Notes under the pieces: model-generated
The model's database searches: none
Told to the model about the DNA's origin: nothing
What the model saw: the letters and a program-made list of their open reading frames with translations, nothing else
Translations under genes and position numbers: made by a program
Part shown: piece after piece, positions 1-9,182 of the stretch
Numbering within the stretch: position 1 is the first letter of the stretch
Layout: every line of letters begins with the position of its first letter
NCBI GenBank assembly: GCA_934365945.1
Contig: CAKRNE010000006.1
Span: forward strand, 1 to 64,000
Length of the DNA stretch: 64,000 nt
Source of the DNA: an uncultured Agathobacter sp.
Lineage (GTDB): Bacteria > Bacillota > Clostridia > Lachnospirales > Lachnospiraceae
Direction of reading: 5' to 3'

Positions 1-843
1 TGGTTTACGATGAGATTCACATCCCATTGTGTTAAGAATTCAAAAGAAGTTCCTTTCGGTAAAACCATACGAAGCATCCATTTCCACAAAAGACGACAGG
101 TCTAATGAACAAAAGTCTGAGTAGGTTCTGTGTGCAAAAACAGAACGATCAGTGATTTGTGTTTTATGGCATTTTCGCGGTTTGAATTTTGCCTGTCTTT
201 TCAAATCAATATTTCTTGCTGTGAAGAGTCCTTTGTCAATGTATGTGTACATAGAGCGGACAGACATATCCAGTTCCGGGTGATTTGTAAGGATTTGATA
301 AGGGGATTGCCCCTGCTCAATCAATGGAGATATAATCTGGTCCTTCTGATGGAGCTGGTGCTTGGTCATATTTATTCCAGAACGAGAAGATATCAGCAGT
401 TCACGATATTTTCTGTCAGCAGCACGGCCGTTGTAATAGTATTTATGTGCAATCGTGCAGTGATTTATCTTTTTCGTGCAGCCATTGCAAACATATGGCG
501 CTTTGTCCAATCGTTTACATCGTTCTTTTTCAAAGTCCTTACAGGTCAGATTACAGGTTGGACATGAGGCATATTTAATGCCACAGAGAAGGATTTTTCC
601 ACAGGCATTGGTCTTTTGACAATGGTAACGATGAATACAAAAGTTCTTTGCGTTATAAAAAGTACCTTTGTGATACCAATCTGAAATCCGATGAGTACGG
701 ACTTCTTTAGATATAGTTGTTGGATCTTTACATAGAAATGCTGCAATGTCTTTAAAGGGAGTTCCTTTTGCCAGTTCATTTTCAATATAGATCCGATCAT
801 TTAAAGTAAGATGTTTCTGGTTTCCTGGTATATATTTACTCAT
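1..843 (-). pseudogene. IS30-family transposase, internally deleted and running off the left edge
   Basis: The start is the ATG at 843 (MSKYIPGNQKHL), with an AAGGAG site just upstream. The N-terminal half carries the IS30-type helix-turn-helix (DPTTISKEVR) and a cysteine-rich stretch (C-x2-C pairs). The reading frame reaches the first catalytic Asp region (SSFVEMDASYG) and stops at position 40. At about 65-75 the other frame continues as RMVLPKGTSFEFLTQWDVNL, which from memory resembles the extreme C-terminus of IS30 transposases. The middle of the DDE catalytic domain has therefore apparently been deleted and the frame shifted. The gene is probably inactive, and its remaining 3' end lies outside the window. 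Confidence 0.8.
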
Positions 844-938
844 AATGCTTCTCCTTCTACTGCTGTCAGAAGGAGTCATAACCATAACATGATTGTATGA
901 AAGAGTAAATATCTACTGTGCGAGAGAGAATTCCATCA

Positions 939-975
939 CCCCATTGGGCGGTGGAATTTAGAAATTCATTTTTGG
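939..975. repeat. IS end repeat, copy 1 (hairpin-forming)
   Basis: A 33-34 bp segment starting CCCCATTGGGCGGTGG recurs in the same orientation at 12378-12412. It lies upstream of the IS30 transposase start, so it is probably that element's terminal inverted-repeat region. Together with the preceding AATTCCATCACC it can fold back on itself (AATTCCA against TGGAATT). Confidence 0.6.
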
Positions 976-1000
976 ATAAAGCAAGTTGTGCATATGGGGA

Positions 1001-1029
1001 TTGACGAAAAATATGTGATGTGATAGAAT
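1001..1029 (+). promoter_or_regulatory. Promoter of the higBA operon
   Basis: TTGACG (1001-1006) and TAGAAT (1024-1029) are separated by exactly 17 bp, a near-consensus sigma-A promoter. The predicted transcription start is near 1036, inside the palindrome that follows. Confidence 0.7.
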
Positions 1030-1032
1030 TAA

Positions 1033-1049
1033 ATTACCCGAAGGGTAAT
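1033..1049. promoter_or_regulatory. Palindromic operator over the higBA transcription start
   Basis: ATTACCC-GAA-GGGTAAT is a perfect 7-bp dyad with a 3-bp centre, sitting immediately after the -10 box. Type II toxin-antitoxin operons are usually autorepressed by the HTH antitoxin, so this is the likely HigA binding site (inference). Confidence 0.6.
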
Positions 1050-1077
1050 CTGGATAATGTCGTTGAGGAGGAGAGAC

Positions 1078-1449
1078 TTGGAATTAGTATATACGTCAGA
1101 AAAAATTGAGACTCAATGTACCAAGTTAGAAGCCGCAAAGAAATTATTTTGCGGGGATGCGGTATTAGCTAGAAGTCTTCTTGCGAGAATAAATGCGTTA
1201 GAAAATGCTGATACCATAAAGGATATTATTATACAACCTACATTTCATTTTCATAATTTAAGTAATAAGCATGGAAGAAATTTGGAGGGATTCTTTGCAA
1301 TTGATGTTAAATCAAGAAGGGAACAATGGCGTATTATTCTCCAGCCACTTGATGAGAATAAAAATCCATTTAAACCATGTTATATAGATCAGATATCGTC
1401 ATATGTTAAAGTAGTAGAGATAACGGAGGTGAGTAAGCATTATGAGTAA
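1078..1449 (+). CDS. higB: RelE/HigB-like toxin
   Basis: This protein of about 123 residues has the compact RelE/HigB layout, including an N-terminal strand (ELVYTSEKIETQC), a helical pair, HFHNL, and a C-terminal DIKSRREQWRIILQP-like core with basic residues. The family cleaves mRNA on the ribosome. An upstream in-frame ATG exists at 1057, but the AGGAGG at 1066-1072 lies inside that extension and is well spaced for the TTG at 1078. That start also gives the family's usual N-terminus. The stop overlaps the next gene by 8 bp, so antitoxin translation is probably coupled. Function is inferred from pairing with higA. Confidence 0.75.
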   Translation: MELVYTSEKIETQCTKLEAAKKLFCGDAVLARSLLARINALENADTIKDIIIQPTFHFHNLSNKHGRNLEGFFAIDVKSRREQWRIILQPLDENKNPFKPCYIDQISSYVKVVEITEVSKHYE

Positions 1450-2518
1450 TTATATCGAGTTTGAAGACAAAATAGCTTTTCATCCAGGATATTATATTAA
1501 GGAAATAGTTGAGGATAGTGGTTTAACACAAGAGGACTTTGCTAAACGTCTTGGTACCACTCCAAAGAATTTGAGTCTTTTGATTCGTGGAGAACAGAAT
1601 CTTTCTATTGATATTGCAATGAAATTGTCTAGGATGATTGGAACAAGTTCTGCTTATTGGCTTAATCTGCAGAACACTTATGATGCTTTAATTGCAGAGT
1701 TTAAATCAAGGGAGGAACTATCTCAAGAAAGAGAAATTTTTTCGCTTTTAGATTACAAATATTTTAGAGAGCATTTCGGTCTTCCAGATTTACCTAGGAA
1801 AATTGATGAACAGATTGAACAAGTTAGAAATTTTTTGAATGTAGCTACTCTGTCGGTTTTTAGGAAAAAAAATATGGCAGTTAGTTTTCGGAGTGCTGCA
1901 AAAGAGCTATCGGATGCTAATGTTATTAAAGCAAATATTATGGTGCAGATAGCGACAAACATAGCTTTAAAAACAGATGCACCTAAGTTTAATAAAGAAC
2001 TTTTCGAACAGAAGGTAAATTATGCGCTTACACTTACAGAAAAACATAGTATATTTTATCCGATTATAAAAGAAGCCTTTCTTAAAGCAGGTGTTATTTT
2101 AGTTATACTTCCTAATATTTCTGGATCAAAGATTAATGGCGCAACCAAAAAAATTGGCAATAACATTATGTTAATGGTAAACGATAGAAGACTGAATTCT
2201 GATACATTTTGGTTTACATTGTTTCATGAAATAGGGCATATTATGAATGGTGATTTTGGTATTTCTTTTGATTCGGAATCTGGAGAACAGGAAGAAATTG
2301 CAGATAAATATGCGGAAGATATGCTGATTCCTTATGAACAGTATAAAATGTTTTTATCGGAAAATAGGTTCGATGTTCAGTCTATTAAGATATTTGCAAA
2401 AAATATAAAAAGAGATCCGGGAATTGTGCTGGGCAGATTATTGAATGATGGAAAAGTCGATTATAATGACTGGACGTTAAATGGACTTAGACACAAATAT
2501 AGGGTGAAGACGAGATGA
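1442..2518 (+). CDS. higA: HigA-type antitoxin fused to an ImmA/IrrE-like metallopeptidase domain
   Basis: The N-terminal ~80 residues form an XRE/HigA helix-turn-helix (SGLTQEDFAKRLGTTPKNLS, then SSAYWLNLQ), typical of antitoxins that bind HigB and repress the operon. A C-terminal half of about 200 residues carries a zinc-peptidase motif HEIGH at residues 262-266, followed by an EEIADKYAEDML helix, as in ImmA/IrrE proteins. At 358 residues it is much longer than a minimal HigA of about 100. GGAGGTGAG precedes the ATG at 1442. The operon has its own promoter and operator upstream. The peptidase may allow regulated self-cleavage, but this is inference. Confidence 0.8.
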   Translation: MSNYIEFEDKIAFHPGYYIKEIVEDSGLTQEDFAKRLGTTPKNLSLLIRGEQNLSIDIAMKLSRMIGTSSAYWLNLQNTYDALIAEFKSREELSQEREIFSLLDYKYFREHFGLPDLPRKIDEQIEQVRNFLNVATLSVFRKKNMAVSFRSAAKELSDANVIKANIMVQIATNIALKTDAPKFNKELFEQKVNYALTLTEKHSIFYPIIKEAFLKAGVILVILPNISGSKINGATKKIGNNIMLMVNDRRLNSDTFWFTLFHEIGHIMNGDFGISFDSESGEQEEIADKYAEDMLIPYEQYKMFLSENRFDVQSIKIFAKNIKRDPGIVLGRLLNDGKVDYNDWTLNGLRHKYRVKTR

Positions 2519-2565
2519 TTTTATGTCATGATATATAACCTGACTTTGAGAGTTGAAATGCAAAA

Positions 2566-4029
2566 ATGGTGCTAAGCCAACGGTTTAAAACCGATGACTT
2601 AGCATTTTTTTGATATCACTTTCAGATAAAAAATAGTTTGTCAAAGGCAGATTTGTCAGTTCTGACAGGTCATTTATGAATGTAGTATCACGAGTCAGGT
2701 TTATATATTTTTTCGATGAAATTTCAGCAAGTTTAAAACCATGCATAAACTCAAATACTGACTCGGAAGAGCAGGAATTTTTCATAATTCTGAACTGGAA
2801 AATTCTTGTCAGCAAAACAGCAATATAGCATATCAGAAAATGCCCGGTAATTGTTTCTTTTTTCTGCAGATAAACAGGTCTTGCATCAAGCTGGCTTTTT
2901 ATAATTCTGAAAGATTCTTCAATCCTCCATAAATTGTGATAAGCGTTATAAACCGCTTCCTGACTCATTGATATTTCTGAAGTTATCAGCATGTTGTATC
3001 CGGCAAGTTCAATGGATTTGTCAATAAGTTTCTGGTTTAATGTAACCTTTACTTTTTCATCGGTATCATTTCCGTCTTTGTCTGTGGAAGAAAAAGTAAC
3101 ATATTTTGCGCAGTCGCCATACTCTGATTTTTTATCCAGTACATCTTTGTAGTCATCTTGAAGCAGCACCCAGGTTTTCTCTGTTTCAGGAAGCTGTTTT
3201 ACGGATTTTGAAAATATGTAGCCGTCACCAGCCCTAAGCGCATGGGCTATATTTTCTGCGCAGTTGAGCCCTTTGTCAGCAATCTGGATGGTTCTGCCGG
3301 TTACGGAATTTCTGTGCTTAAGGTCATCAATGACCTTGCGGATCACCGGTTTTTCACTTTCGTTTCCCGGAAAAAGTTTCATGTCTATCGGAATCTGATC
3401 TGCATCCAAAAGAAGACCTAATCCTACAATCGGATCCTCACGGTTTTCCTTGGATGGTCCTTTTTTTCTCCAGTCATCTTCCCTGTCAATTTCAAAGTAA
3501 AAATTAGTACAGTCGAAATAAGTATGGGATGTATCAAAGCCATACTTCCGGCGAATCTGATGATTATAGATTTCAATAATTTTTTCGTATTCGCTGCCAA
3601 TATATTCAAGACCATGGTAAAGCTGATTTAAAGAAAAATCATATTTTTCATAAAGCTTTGGAACCACTTCATCAAAGTTTTTTGACAGAAAGAGCATCAT
3701 TAATGTTTTTTGTAGGAAAATAACCCAGAAATTTTTCAGGAGTTTCATTTGCAATTTTCTGCACTTTTTTCACGTTTTTTTCAGCATGAAATTCTTCGTT
3801 TAATTTGGAAACCTTGCTCTTATAATATGCAATTGGATCATCAATACCTTTTTCAATTAATTCGTGGACGTAACCGATAGGTTTGTATGATTTATGAGCA
3901 GTCTGACGACGTTTTGGATCGTAGAAACTTTCATAAATCTGAAGATATGTACCTTTTTTGTTATTTGTCTTTTTTAAGAAATAAGCCATAAAATAATCAC
4001 CCTCTTATATTATAAAACCATAGCACCAT
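2566..4029. mobile_element. IS1634-type insertion sequence, degenerate copy
   Basis: The element is bounded by 9-bp inverted repeats, ATGGTGCTA at 2566-2574 and its complement at 4021-4029. Both outer flanks carry AAAA (2562-2565 and 4030-4033), a possible target duplication. It encloses a single broken transposase gene. A second, more degraded copy lies at 11643-12176. Family assignment rests on the transposase architecture. Confidence 0.75.
2585..3989 (-). pseudogene. IS1634-type DDE transposase, frameshifted and internally deleted
   Basis: The start at 3989 gives MAYFLKKTNNKKGTYL and runs to about 3672. The remainder is read in another frame down to 2585. The frame breaks at a run of six T on the plus strand (3678-3683). 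One base fewer would join FPTKNINDALSVKNFDEVV in frame, so a 1-bp expansion is the simplest cause. Catalytic elements are present: Asp in HTYFDCTNFYFE, Asp in IQIADKGLN, Glu in NLWRIEESFR. Compared with the copy at 11643-12176 it also lacks 68 codons between DVLDK and KSEYGDC. The shift direction is +1, so it does not resemble a classical -1 programmed site. Confidence 0.85.
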
Positions 4030-4145
4030 AAAAGCTTCTTGAGATTTTTTTGTATAAGTTATGATGAATGTATTTAATTTAATATACAAAAGTGGTATTA
4101 TTAATTTGGTACTAAAGTTTTATTGAACATAAGAAGGGGAAGTAT

Positions 4146-6965
4146 ATGAATATTAAAGATGATGAATATATTAATAGCTTTGATATTAAAAATGTAAAGG
4201 ATATTGATCAGGTTATAGATTTCATGAAAGGCAAGAAATCTTTAGCAACATGGAAAGAAGCAATAAAGAAGATTAGTGAGATAGATTCATATATTGATAC
4301 CATAGCAAAAGATCGCAGACCACATATACCTAAAGATGTTGTTTGGGTAACAATCTTAGAACAGTATTTGTCAAAAATTGAAAAATGCTATGAACTCATT
4401 CAAAAAAACTGTAATTATGCAGGTAATAGAACAGAGTTAACCCAGCTATCTAATACTATTACGCAAAGTAAATATTGGGCTTATTGTATATATGAAGAAA
4501 ATGGAAAACTTAACAATAAACTTAAGAATGAAATTAAAAATGAAAATAAAAAGGAAAATAATATTAATTTATATATTGCTTTAGCTGAATTTTGGAGCGC
4601 CTGCAACAGTGATTTTGATGATTACAGGATGGCTATAGATATGCTTTGTAAAAACTATCCTGGAAATTATCAAGATATGGAAGATGAAGAAAAAAATAAG
4701 ATAGAGAAAGCTTTTTTTGATAATGTAATATATTGTGGCGATAAAGGGGACTATGGGTATTGTTATCAGGGAATTAACGCTATGCGAACCAATATGAAGT
4801 GTCTTGATGATAAATTGCTTGAGAATATAATTTTACGTTATAAAGGTGATGATATTGCGCGTTTTAGTCAATATCGGCATCAGATTTTTACGATGATAGA
4901 GTGCATTGGTGAAGAGACAATCAAGAAAAAGCTGATAGATAATATTTTGTATAGTACTGTGGTGCTAAATATCATATTAACTGTACTTACAGCTGAGGGA
5001 TGTGATTTGTATTATAATATATGGACTTGTAATAGCATTAAAAATTATAACAACAATTATAATAGAAGTGAAACTGGACATGAGATTCTAATAAAATATG
5101 AAAATGCTTGGGAGATACGTACAAAAACAGGGTGGGTCTATAAAATAAAGATTGATAGTAGCAATAAGAAATTATTAATAGGTGTATCAAATGGTGAAAT
5201 TGAGGAAGAAAAGCAAATTCCATTTGAAGTACAGGAATTTGAATGGAGACTGAATGACTTTATAGATAATAATAAATTTAGAAATGAAATCAAGGAAGCT
5301 CTGTTGGAGAAAAAGTTTGATAATAGAGAAAATCTAATGTTCTCATATTTATATCTAAATGGATATAGGGGAATACGGTCGTGCCGTTTTTCATTTGATC
5401 ATAAATTCATTTATGATCCTGATAAGAGGGAGATTTGTGAGGACAATAATAAGTATTTTGATACAGAAGGATTTTATGACAGAAAGATAAAGAGTGTATC
5501 GTGTATTGTTGGAAAAAATGGAGCTGGAAAGACAAGTATAATAGAGTTTTTAGGTAAGACTTTTTCTAAAATTTTATCATTATACGATAATGATAAAGAA
5601 ATAGACTATGCACAAATTGTCGAAAATTTAAAGTTGGATAAAGGTATAGAGTTTTTAGTTATTTTCCAATATGGTAGTAAGTATTATAGGGTATCTAATA
5701 TAGAAAACATATATGATTCTTCTAAAAAAACTAAAGAATATAAAAGAAGCCTTTTATTACAAAATGGACAAAAAAATAAAGTATATTTTTGGTCAAATAA
5801 ATTAGAATTAAGGGAAATATTTCCTGTTATGCATAATTTACCAGATGAGAATAATGAGTATAATGAGGATAATAAAGAAAAAAGTAATTATAGAGATACA
5901 AAAGCGTACGATGTCATAGCGCAAATTGAGTATACAAGAATTAATGATGTACGTGAAGCTCAGTATTTACATTCGGTAAGAAGAACAGATGAAAATCAAT
6001 CATTAAATATGTTATTGATATACCAGTTTATGTATATAAAGTTTTTATTCGAAAATAGTAAAGGTATAACGGAGTTAAAACAGTTAGAGTGGGAACATGT
6101 GAATTTGTATGAAGCTTTGATTGATAAGGAAAAATACAAAGAAATAGAAGATGCTATAAGTAAAAATTTTAATAACCCTCAGGATTATACACTATTTTAT
6201 GACATAAATGTTTCATGGTTTAAGATGTCATCAGGGCAGGAAGCTAAATTTACATTTGAGGCGAAGCTTTATTGGGCTTTGATAGGAGGAAAGAGATTTG
6301 GGGAATATTATAGCGATATTTTGGAAAAGAATAGTGAACAAATAGATTTGAGTAGATGTATAAGAGAAGATGATTCGGCTATTATCTATATAGATGAGGG
6401 AGATTTATATTATCATCCAGAGTGGCAAAGACAATTTATGAAATCTATCCTTGATATAGTAAAGTTGAGGAAAGAAGAATGTTCACTTCAGCTGATCATC
6501 ACTTCAAATTCTCCATATATATTATCTGATTTCTTTCATCAGGATGTTTTATATATTATGCCAAATGATGAGGAATTTAATATAGTTGAAACATTTGGAC
6601 AAAATATACATACTCTACTAAAAAGTCCGTTTTTTATGAAATCAACTATTGGATGTGTCGCTTATAGTAAGATAAGTGGTGTTATGAAAGCTTTAAGCTA
6701 TGAAGGGGATAGCACTTTAGAAAATAAAGAGTTGCCGGAAAGCATCATGGAAGTTTTGTATAATAAAAGAGATGATAATCTAAGTAAAACAGAATTGTAT
6801 AACATTTTAAAATCATTTGTTAATAATATTGGTGAAGAAATTTATAAAATAGAATTAGAGCATCTGCTGGAAGAATCTCTTCCTCAACAAAATGAATTTG
6901 ATATTTTGATGAAACAAAAGGCAGAAATTGAGGAGCGCTTAAGATTTTTACAAGAGAGTAAGTGA
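4146..6965 (+). CDS. Large ABC/OLD-like ATPase, Septu PtuA-like
   Basis: This 939-residue protein is preceded by AAGAAGGGGAAGT. Residues 1 to about 390 are Lys/Asn-rich, mostly helical and unassigned. The ATPase begins near YLNGYRGIRSCRFSF, with Walker A GKNGAGKT at 456-463, an ABC-type signature SSGQ at 695-698, Walker B IIYIDEGD with D750/E751, and a TSNSP switch in place of THSP. The gene pairs 4 bp upstream of an HNH nuclease gene, which is the PtuA-PtuB (Septu anti-phage) arrangement. PtuA proteins are usually about half this length, so the long N-terminal region is unusual and may be a sensor. Codon use is very AT-rich, like its island neighbours. Confidence 0.7.
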   Translation: MNIKDDEYINSFDIKNVKDIDQVIDFMKGKKSLATWKEAIKKISEIDSYIDTIAKDRRPHIPKDVVWVTILEQYLSKIEKCYELIQKNCNYAGNRTELTQLSNTITQSKYWAYCIYEENGKLNNKLKNEIKNENKKENNINLYIALAEFWSACNSDFDDYRMAIDMLCKNYPGNYQDMEDEEKNKIEKAFFDNVIYCGDKGDYGYCYQGINAMRTNMKCLDDKLLENIILRYKGDDIARFSQYRHQIFTMIECIGEETIKKKLIDNILYSTVVLNIILTVLTAEGCDLYYNIWTCNSIKNYNNNYNRSETGHEILIKYENAWEIRTKTGWVYKIKIDSSNKKLLIGVSNGEIEEEKQIPFEVQEFEWRLNDFIDNNKFRNEIKEALLEKKFDNRENLMFSYLYLNGYRGIRSCRFSFDHKFIYDPDKREICEDNNKYFDTEGFYDRKIKSVSCIVGKNGAGKTSIIEFLGKTFSKILSLYDNDKEIDYAQIVENLKLDKGIEFLVIFQYGSKYYRVSNIENIYDSSKKTKEYKRSLLLQNGQKNKVYFWSNKLELREIFPVMHNLPDENNEYNEDNKEKSNYRDTKAYDVIAQIEYTRINDVREAQYLHSVRRTDENQSLNMLLIYQFMYIKFLFENSKGITELKQLEWEHVNLYEALIDKEKYKEIEDAISKNFNNPQDYTLFYDINVSWFKMSSGQEAKFTFEAKLYWALIGGKRFGEYYSDILEKNSEQIDLSRCIREDDSAIIYIDEGDLYYHPEWQRQFMKSILDIVKLRKEECSLQLIITSNSPYILSDFFHQDVLYIMPNDEEFNIVETFGQNIHTLLKSPFFMKSTIGCVAYSKISGVMKALSYEGDSTLENKELPESIMEVLYNKRDDNLSKTELYNILKSFVNNIGEEIYKIELEHLLEESLPQQNEFDILMKQKAEIEERLRFLQESK

Positions 6966-6969
6966 TTAT

Positions 6970-7902
6970 ATGATTTATATTGGAAAGCATAGCAAGAAAT
7001 TTGAGAATGAATTCTGTAATATTGTGTTAAACAAAGTTGGGAAAATTGAAGATGTTAAAGAGTTTGTCTTTGAATGTAAAAAGTTTATTCCAAAAGAGAT
7101 TATAGATGTTGATGATACAAATGAATTTTTGAGACAATTAATTTTGCTACCATATTGTAAAATTGAACAAATATATAATTGCATAACAAATGATGTAACA
7201 AAAGAAAAATATGATGCTATAATATTTAGTAAAGGCAAAATGAAGACAATATTTAAGAAATATCATGATTGTTATGATAAGGTCAGAGATTACAAGTACA
7301 ATAATAAGAAGATAAGCATTGCTTTAACGGAGGATTTAAATCTGACGGTTTGCCCATATTGTAATAGAGATTATATAAATGGTAGGTCAGGTGATAATTC
7401 CGGATGCCAATTGGATCATTTCTTTTGTCGAAGTAAATATCCATTCCTTGCAGTATCACTTTATAATTTGGTGCCATCATGTAGTGTGTGTAATAATATA
7501 AAGCGAGAAAATGTGGGATTAGTATCACCATTTGATGATACATTTAAATTTGATAAAGAGATTAAGTTTAGATATATTGAATCAAGGAACTATATTCAAT
7601 TAGAAAGAAATGATGAATCTAAAATAAAAAGTAATATTGATACGTTAAAATTAGAAGATGCGTATCAAATACATAATTTAGAAGCTAAAAAAATTTTGGA
7701 GAAAAAAGAGACATATGTTTCGTCTAATTTGGATGAAATTGCAGATTGTATTAATAAATGGACAAACAAAAGTGTAGAGATAGATAGACATTATTTGCAG
7801 AATTTAATTTATGGAAAAGAGATGGAGGCTGAGGATTACAAGACCTGCGCATTGGGAAAATTTAAACATGATATACTCGAATATTATGAGGTTTATGAAT
7901 AA
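6970..7902 (+). CDS. HNH endonuclease, Septu PtuB-like
   Basis: This 310-residue protein has a zinc-ribbon HNH core: CPYC (C128, C131), LDHFF with D149-H150, then CSVCNN (C171, C174) followed by KREN. This is the HNH arrangement in which H150 is the likely general base and the four cysteines bind structural zinc. It starts 4 bp after the ATPase stop, so the two are co-translated. In Septu the HNH subunit PtuB is the presumed nuclease and PtuA its ATPase partner. About 120 residues before and 130 after the core are unassigned. Confidence 0.72.
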   Translation: MIYIGKHSKKFENEFCNIVLNKVGKIEDVKEFVFECKKFIPKEIIDVDDTNEFLRQLILLPYCKIEQIYNCITNDVTKEKYDAIIFSKGKMKTIFKKYHDCYDKVRDYKYNNKKISIALTEDLNLTVCPYCNRDYINGRSGDNSGCQLDHFFCRSKYPFLAVSLYNLVPSCSVCNNIKRENVGLVSPFDDTFKFDKEIKFRYIESRNYIQLERNDESKIKSNIDTLKLEDAYQIHNLEAKKILEKKETYVSSNLDEIADCINKWTNKSVEIDRHYLQNLIYGKEMEAEDYKTCALGKFKHDILEYYEVYE

Positions 7903-8112
7903 GTACACCACTTTCCAACTTTATAGATGACTCATATTTTGCGAAACTGCCTGCGAGACTATGAAGAAAAGTCTGTAAATAATAATCTTCTATGATAAGG
8001 ATTGAGTTGGAAAGGACAGTATAATGGTCTATGGCTGGACAGTAAAGTGGTCAGGTAATGGACATGATAAGGAATCATAAACAAAATTAGACATATCACA
8101 AAGGAGAATTCT
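7903..8112. other. Intergenic stretch with a long-range dyad and inverted-repeat copy A
   Basis: CTTTCCAAC at about 7912-7920 is complementary to GTTGGAAAG at about 8005-8013, which would enclose a ~85-nt loop. Immediately after it comes the 66-bp repeat (8014-8079) that returns inverted at 19491-19556. No convincing gene is present apart from the micro-ORF inside the repeat. Confidence 0.5.
8014..8079 (+). repeat. 66-bp inverted repeat flanking the island, copy A
   Basis: This segment matches the reverse complement of 19491-19556 with about 8 mismatches in 66. Both copies contain the same 18-codon frame beginning MVYGWT and ending with TAA at the same point, and several differences are conservative at the amino-acid level. 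This suggests a relic of a coding 3' end rather than a transposon terminus. Confidence 0.7.
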
Positions 8113-9141
8113 ATGAATATTTATTATATAGGTAATGGATTTGATCTTTCGCATGATTTAAATACAAGTTATTTGGACTTTAAAGAATATTTTAAAAAGA
8201 ATAATGAAAAGTATTATAATAAATTTGCAGATTTATATGGTCTTAGGAGAATCGTAGGCTATGACTATGACGGTGATGCAGAGTATGAAGATGATGATGA
8301 GGCGATTAGACAACTATGGAGTGATTTTGAGAATACATTGGGAAAAATTGATTATGGTTTTATTGAAGCTAAATTTGTAGAACGAAGTATGGCATTGGAT
8401 AAAACAGATTCAGAATTTGAAGGAATTTTTGATCCTGATCTAGAATGGAAAAAGGATATTTATATTGAAAATATGGATTTATATGAACTATATAAACCGT
8501 TACAAGAGACATTTATTTCATGGGTCAATTCTATAGAAAAAACTAAGTGTCCAAGTGCTCCAAAGTATTCACCAAATCCGTTATATCCAATACACAATAA
8601 AAATTCACTTTTTATAGTTTTTAATTATACACATACTTTACAAAAAATGTATAACATTGATGATGATAATATTATTTATCCACATGGTGAAAGTAATACA
8701 ATGCCTATTTTTGGACATGGAGATAAAGAAATTGCAAGAAAAATTTTAAAACATGAGATTGAAGATGCGGATGATAGATATATTCTTAATTGGATATCTG
8801 AGTATTTGGAAAACACTTTAAAACATGTTGATAGTTATCTAAAAGATGTGGAATTTTTTTTCAATTTTAATAATATAAGTGATGAAAATATCATTATAAA
8901 AGTAATAGGATGTTCGTTTGGAAAAATTGATTTGCAGTACTTTGAACAAGCTAATAATTTATTTCCACTAGCAAAATGGGAAATAGGATATTTTTCGGAA
9001 GCGGATTTTTCTAGAATAATTGAATTTTTAAGATTAAATAATATGATGAGGCAAAAGAATAAGGTGAAATTGATATGCACAAATGATGATTTAGATATAA
9101 GAACGAAACTAAAACTTAAAGCAAAGGCGTATGGGTTTTAA
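8113..9141 (+). CDS. AbiH-like abortive-infection protein
   Basis: This 342-residue protein begins MNIYYIGNGFDLSHDLNTSY, the hallmark GNGFDL-x-T-Y opening of the AbiH family (phage abortive infection, first described on lactococcal plasmids). It continues with an acidic stretch, then FNYTHTLQKMY and YPHGE, further AbiH landmarks. AAAGGAG precedes the ATG by a good distance. It is a single-gene system directly after the Septu-like pair. The molecular activity of AbiH is not well established. The N-terminal glycine-rich loop suggests nucleotide binding (inference). Confidence 0.8.
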   Translation: MNIYYIGNGFDLSHDLNTSYLDFKEYFKKNNEKYYNKFADLYGLRRIVGYDYDGDAEYEDDDEAIRQLWSDFENTLGKIDYGFIEAKFVERSMALDKTDSEFEGIFDPDLEWKKDIYIENMDLYELYKPLQETFISWVNSIEKTKCPSAPKYSPNPLYPIHNKNSLFIVFNYTHTLQKMYNIDDDNIIYPHGESNTMPIFGHGDKEIARKILKHEIEDADDRYILNWISEYLENTLKHVDSYLKDVEFFFNFNNISDENIIIKVIGCSFGKIDLQYFEQANNLFPLAKWEIGYFSEADFSRIIEFLRLNNMMRQKNKVKLICTNDDLDIRTKLKLKAKAYGF

Positions 9142-9182
9142 GATTAAATAAATGTTTATGAATAATTCTTGAAATATAAAAT

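Noticed and set aside
3672..3754. Programmed ribosomal frameshift in the IS1634-type transposase
   Set aside because: The two frames are offset +1 and the A6 run does not form a -1 slippery heptamer with the right phase. The gene also lacks 68 codons seen in copy 2, so mutation is more likely.
7903..8112. Retron-like non-coding RNA next to the Septu-like ATPase
   Set aside because: Only a weak long-range dyad is present and no reverse transcriptase gene lies nearby.
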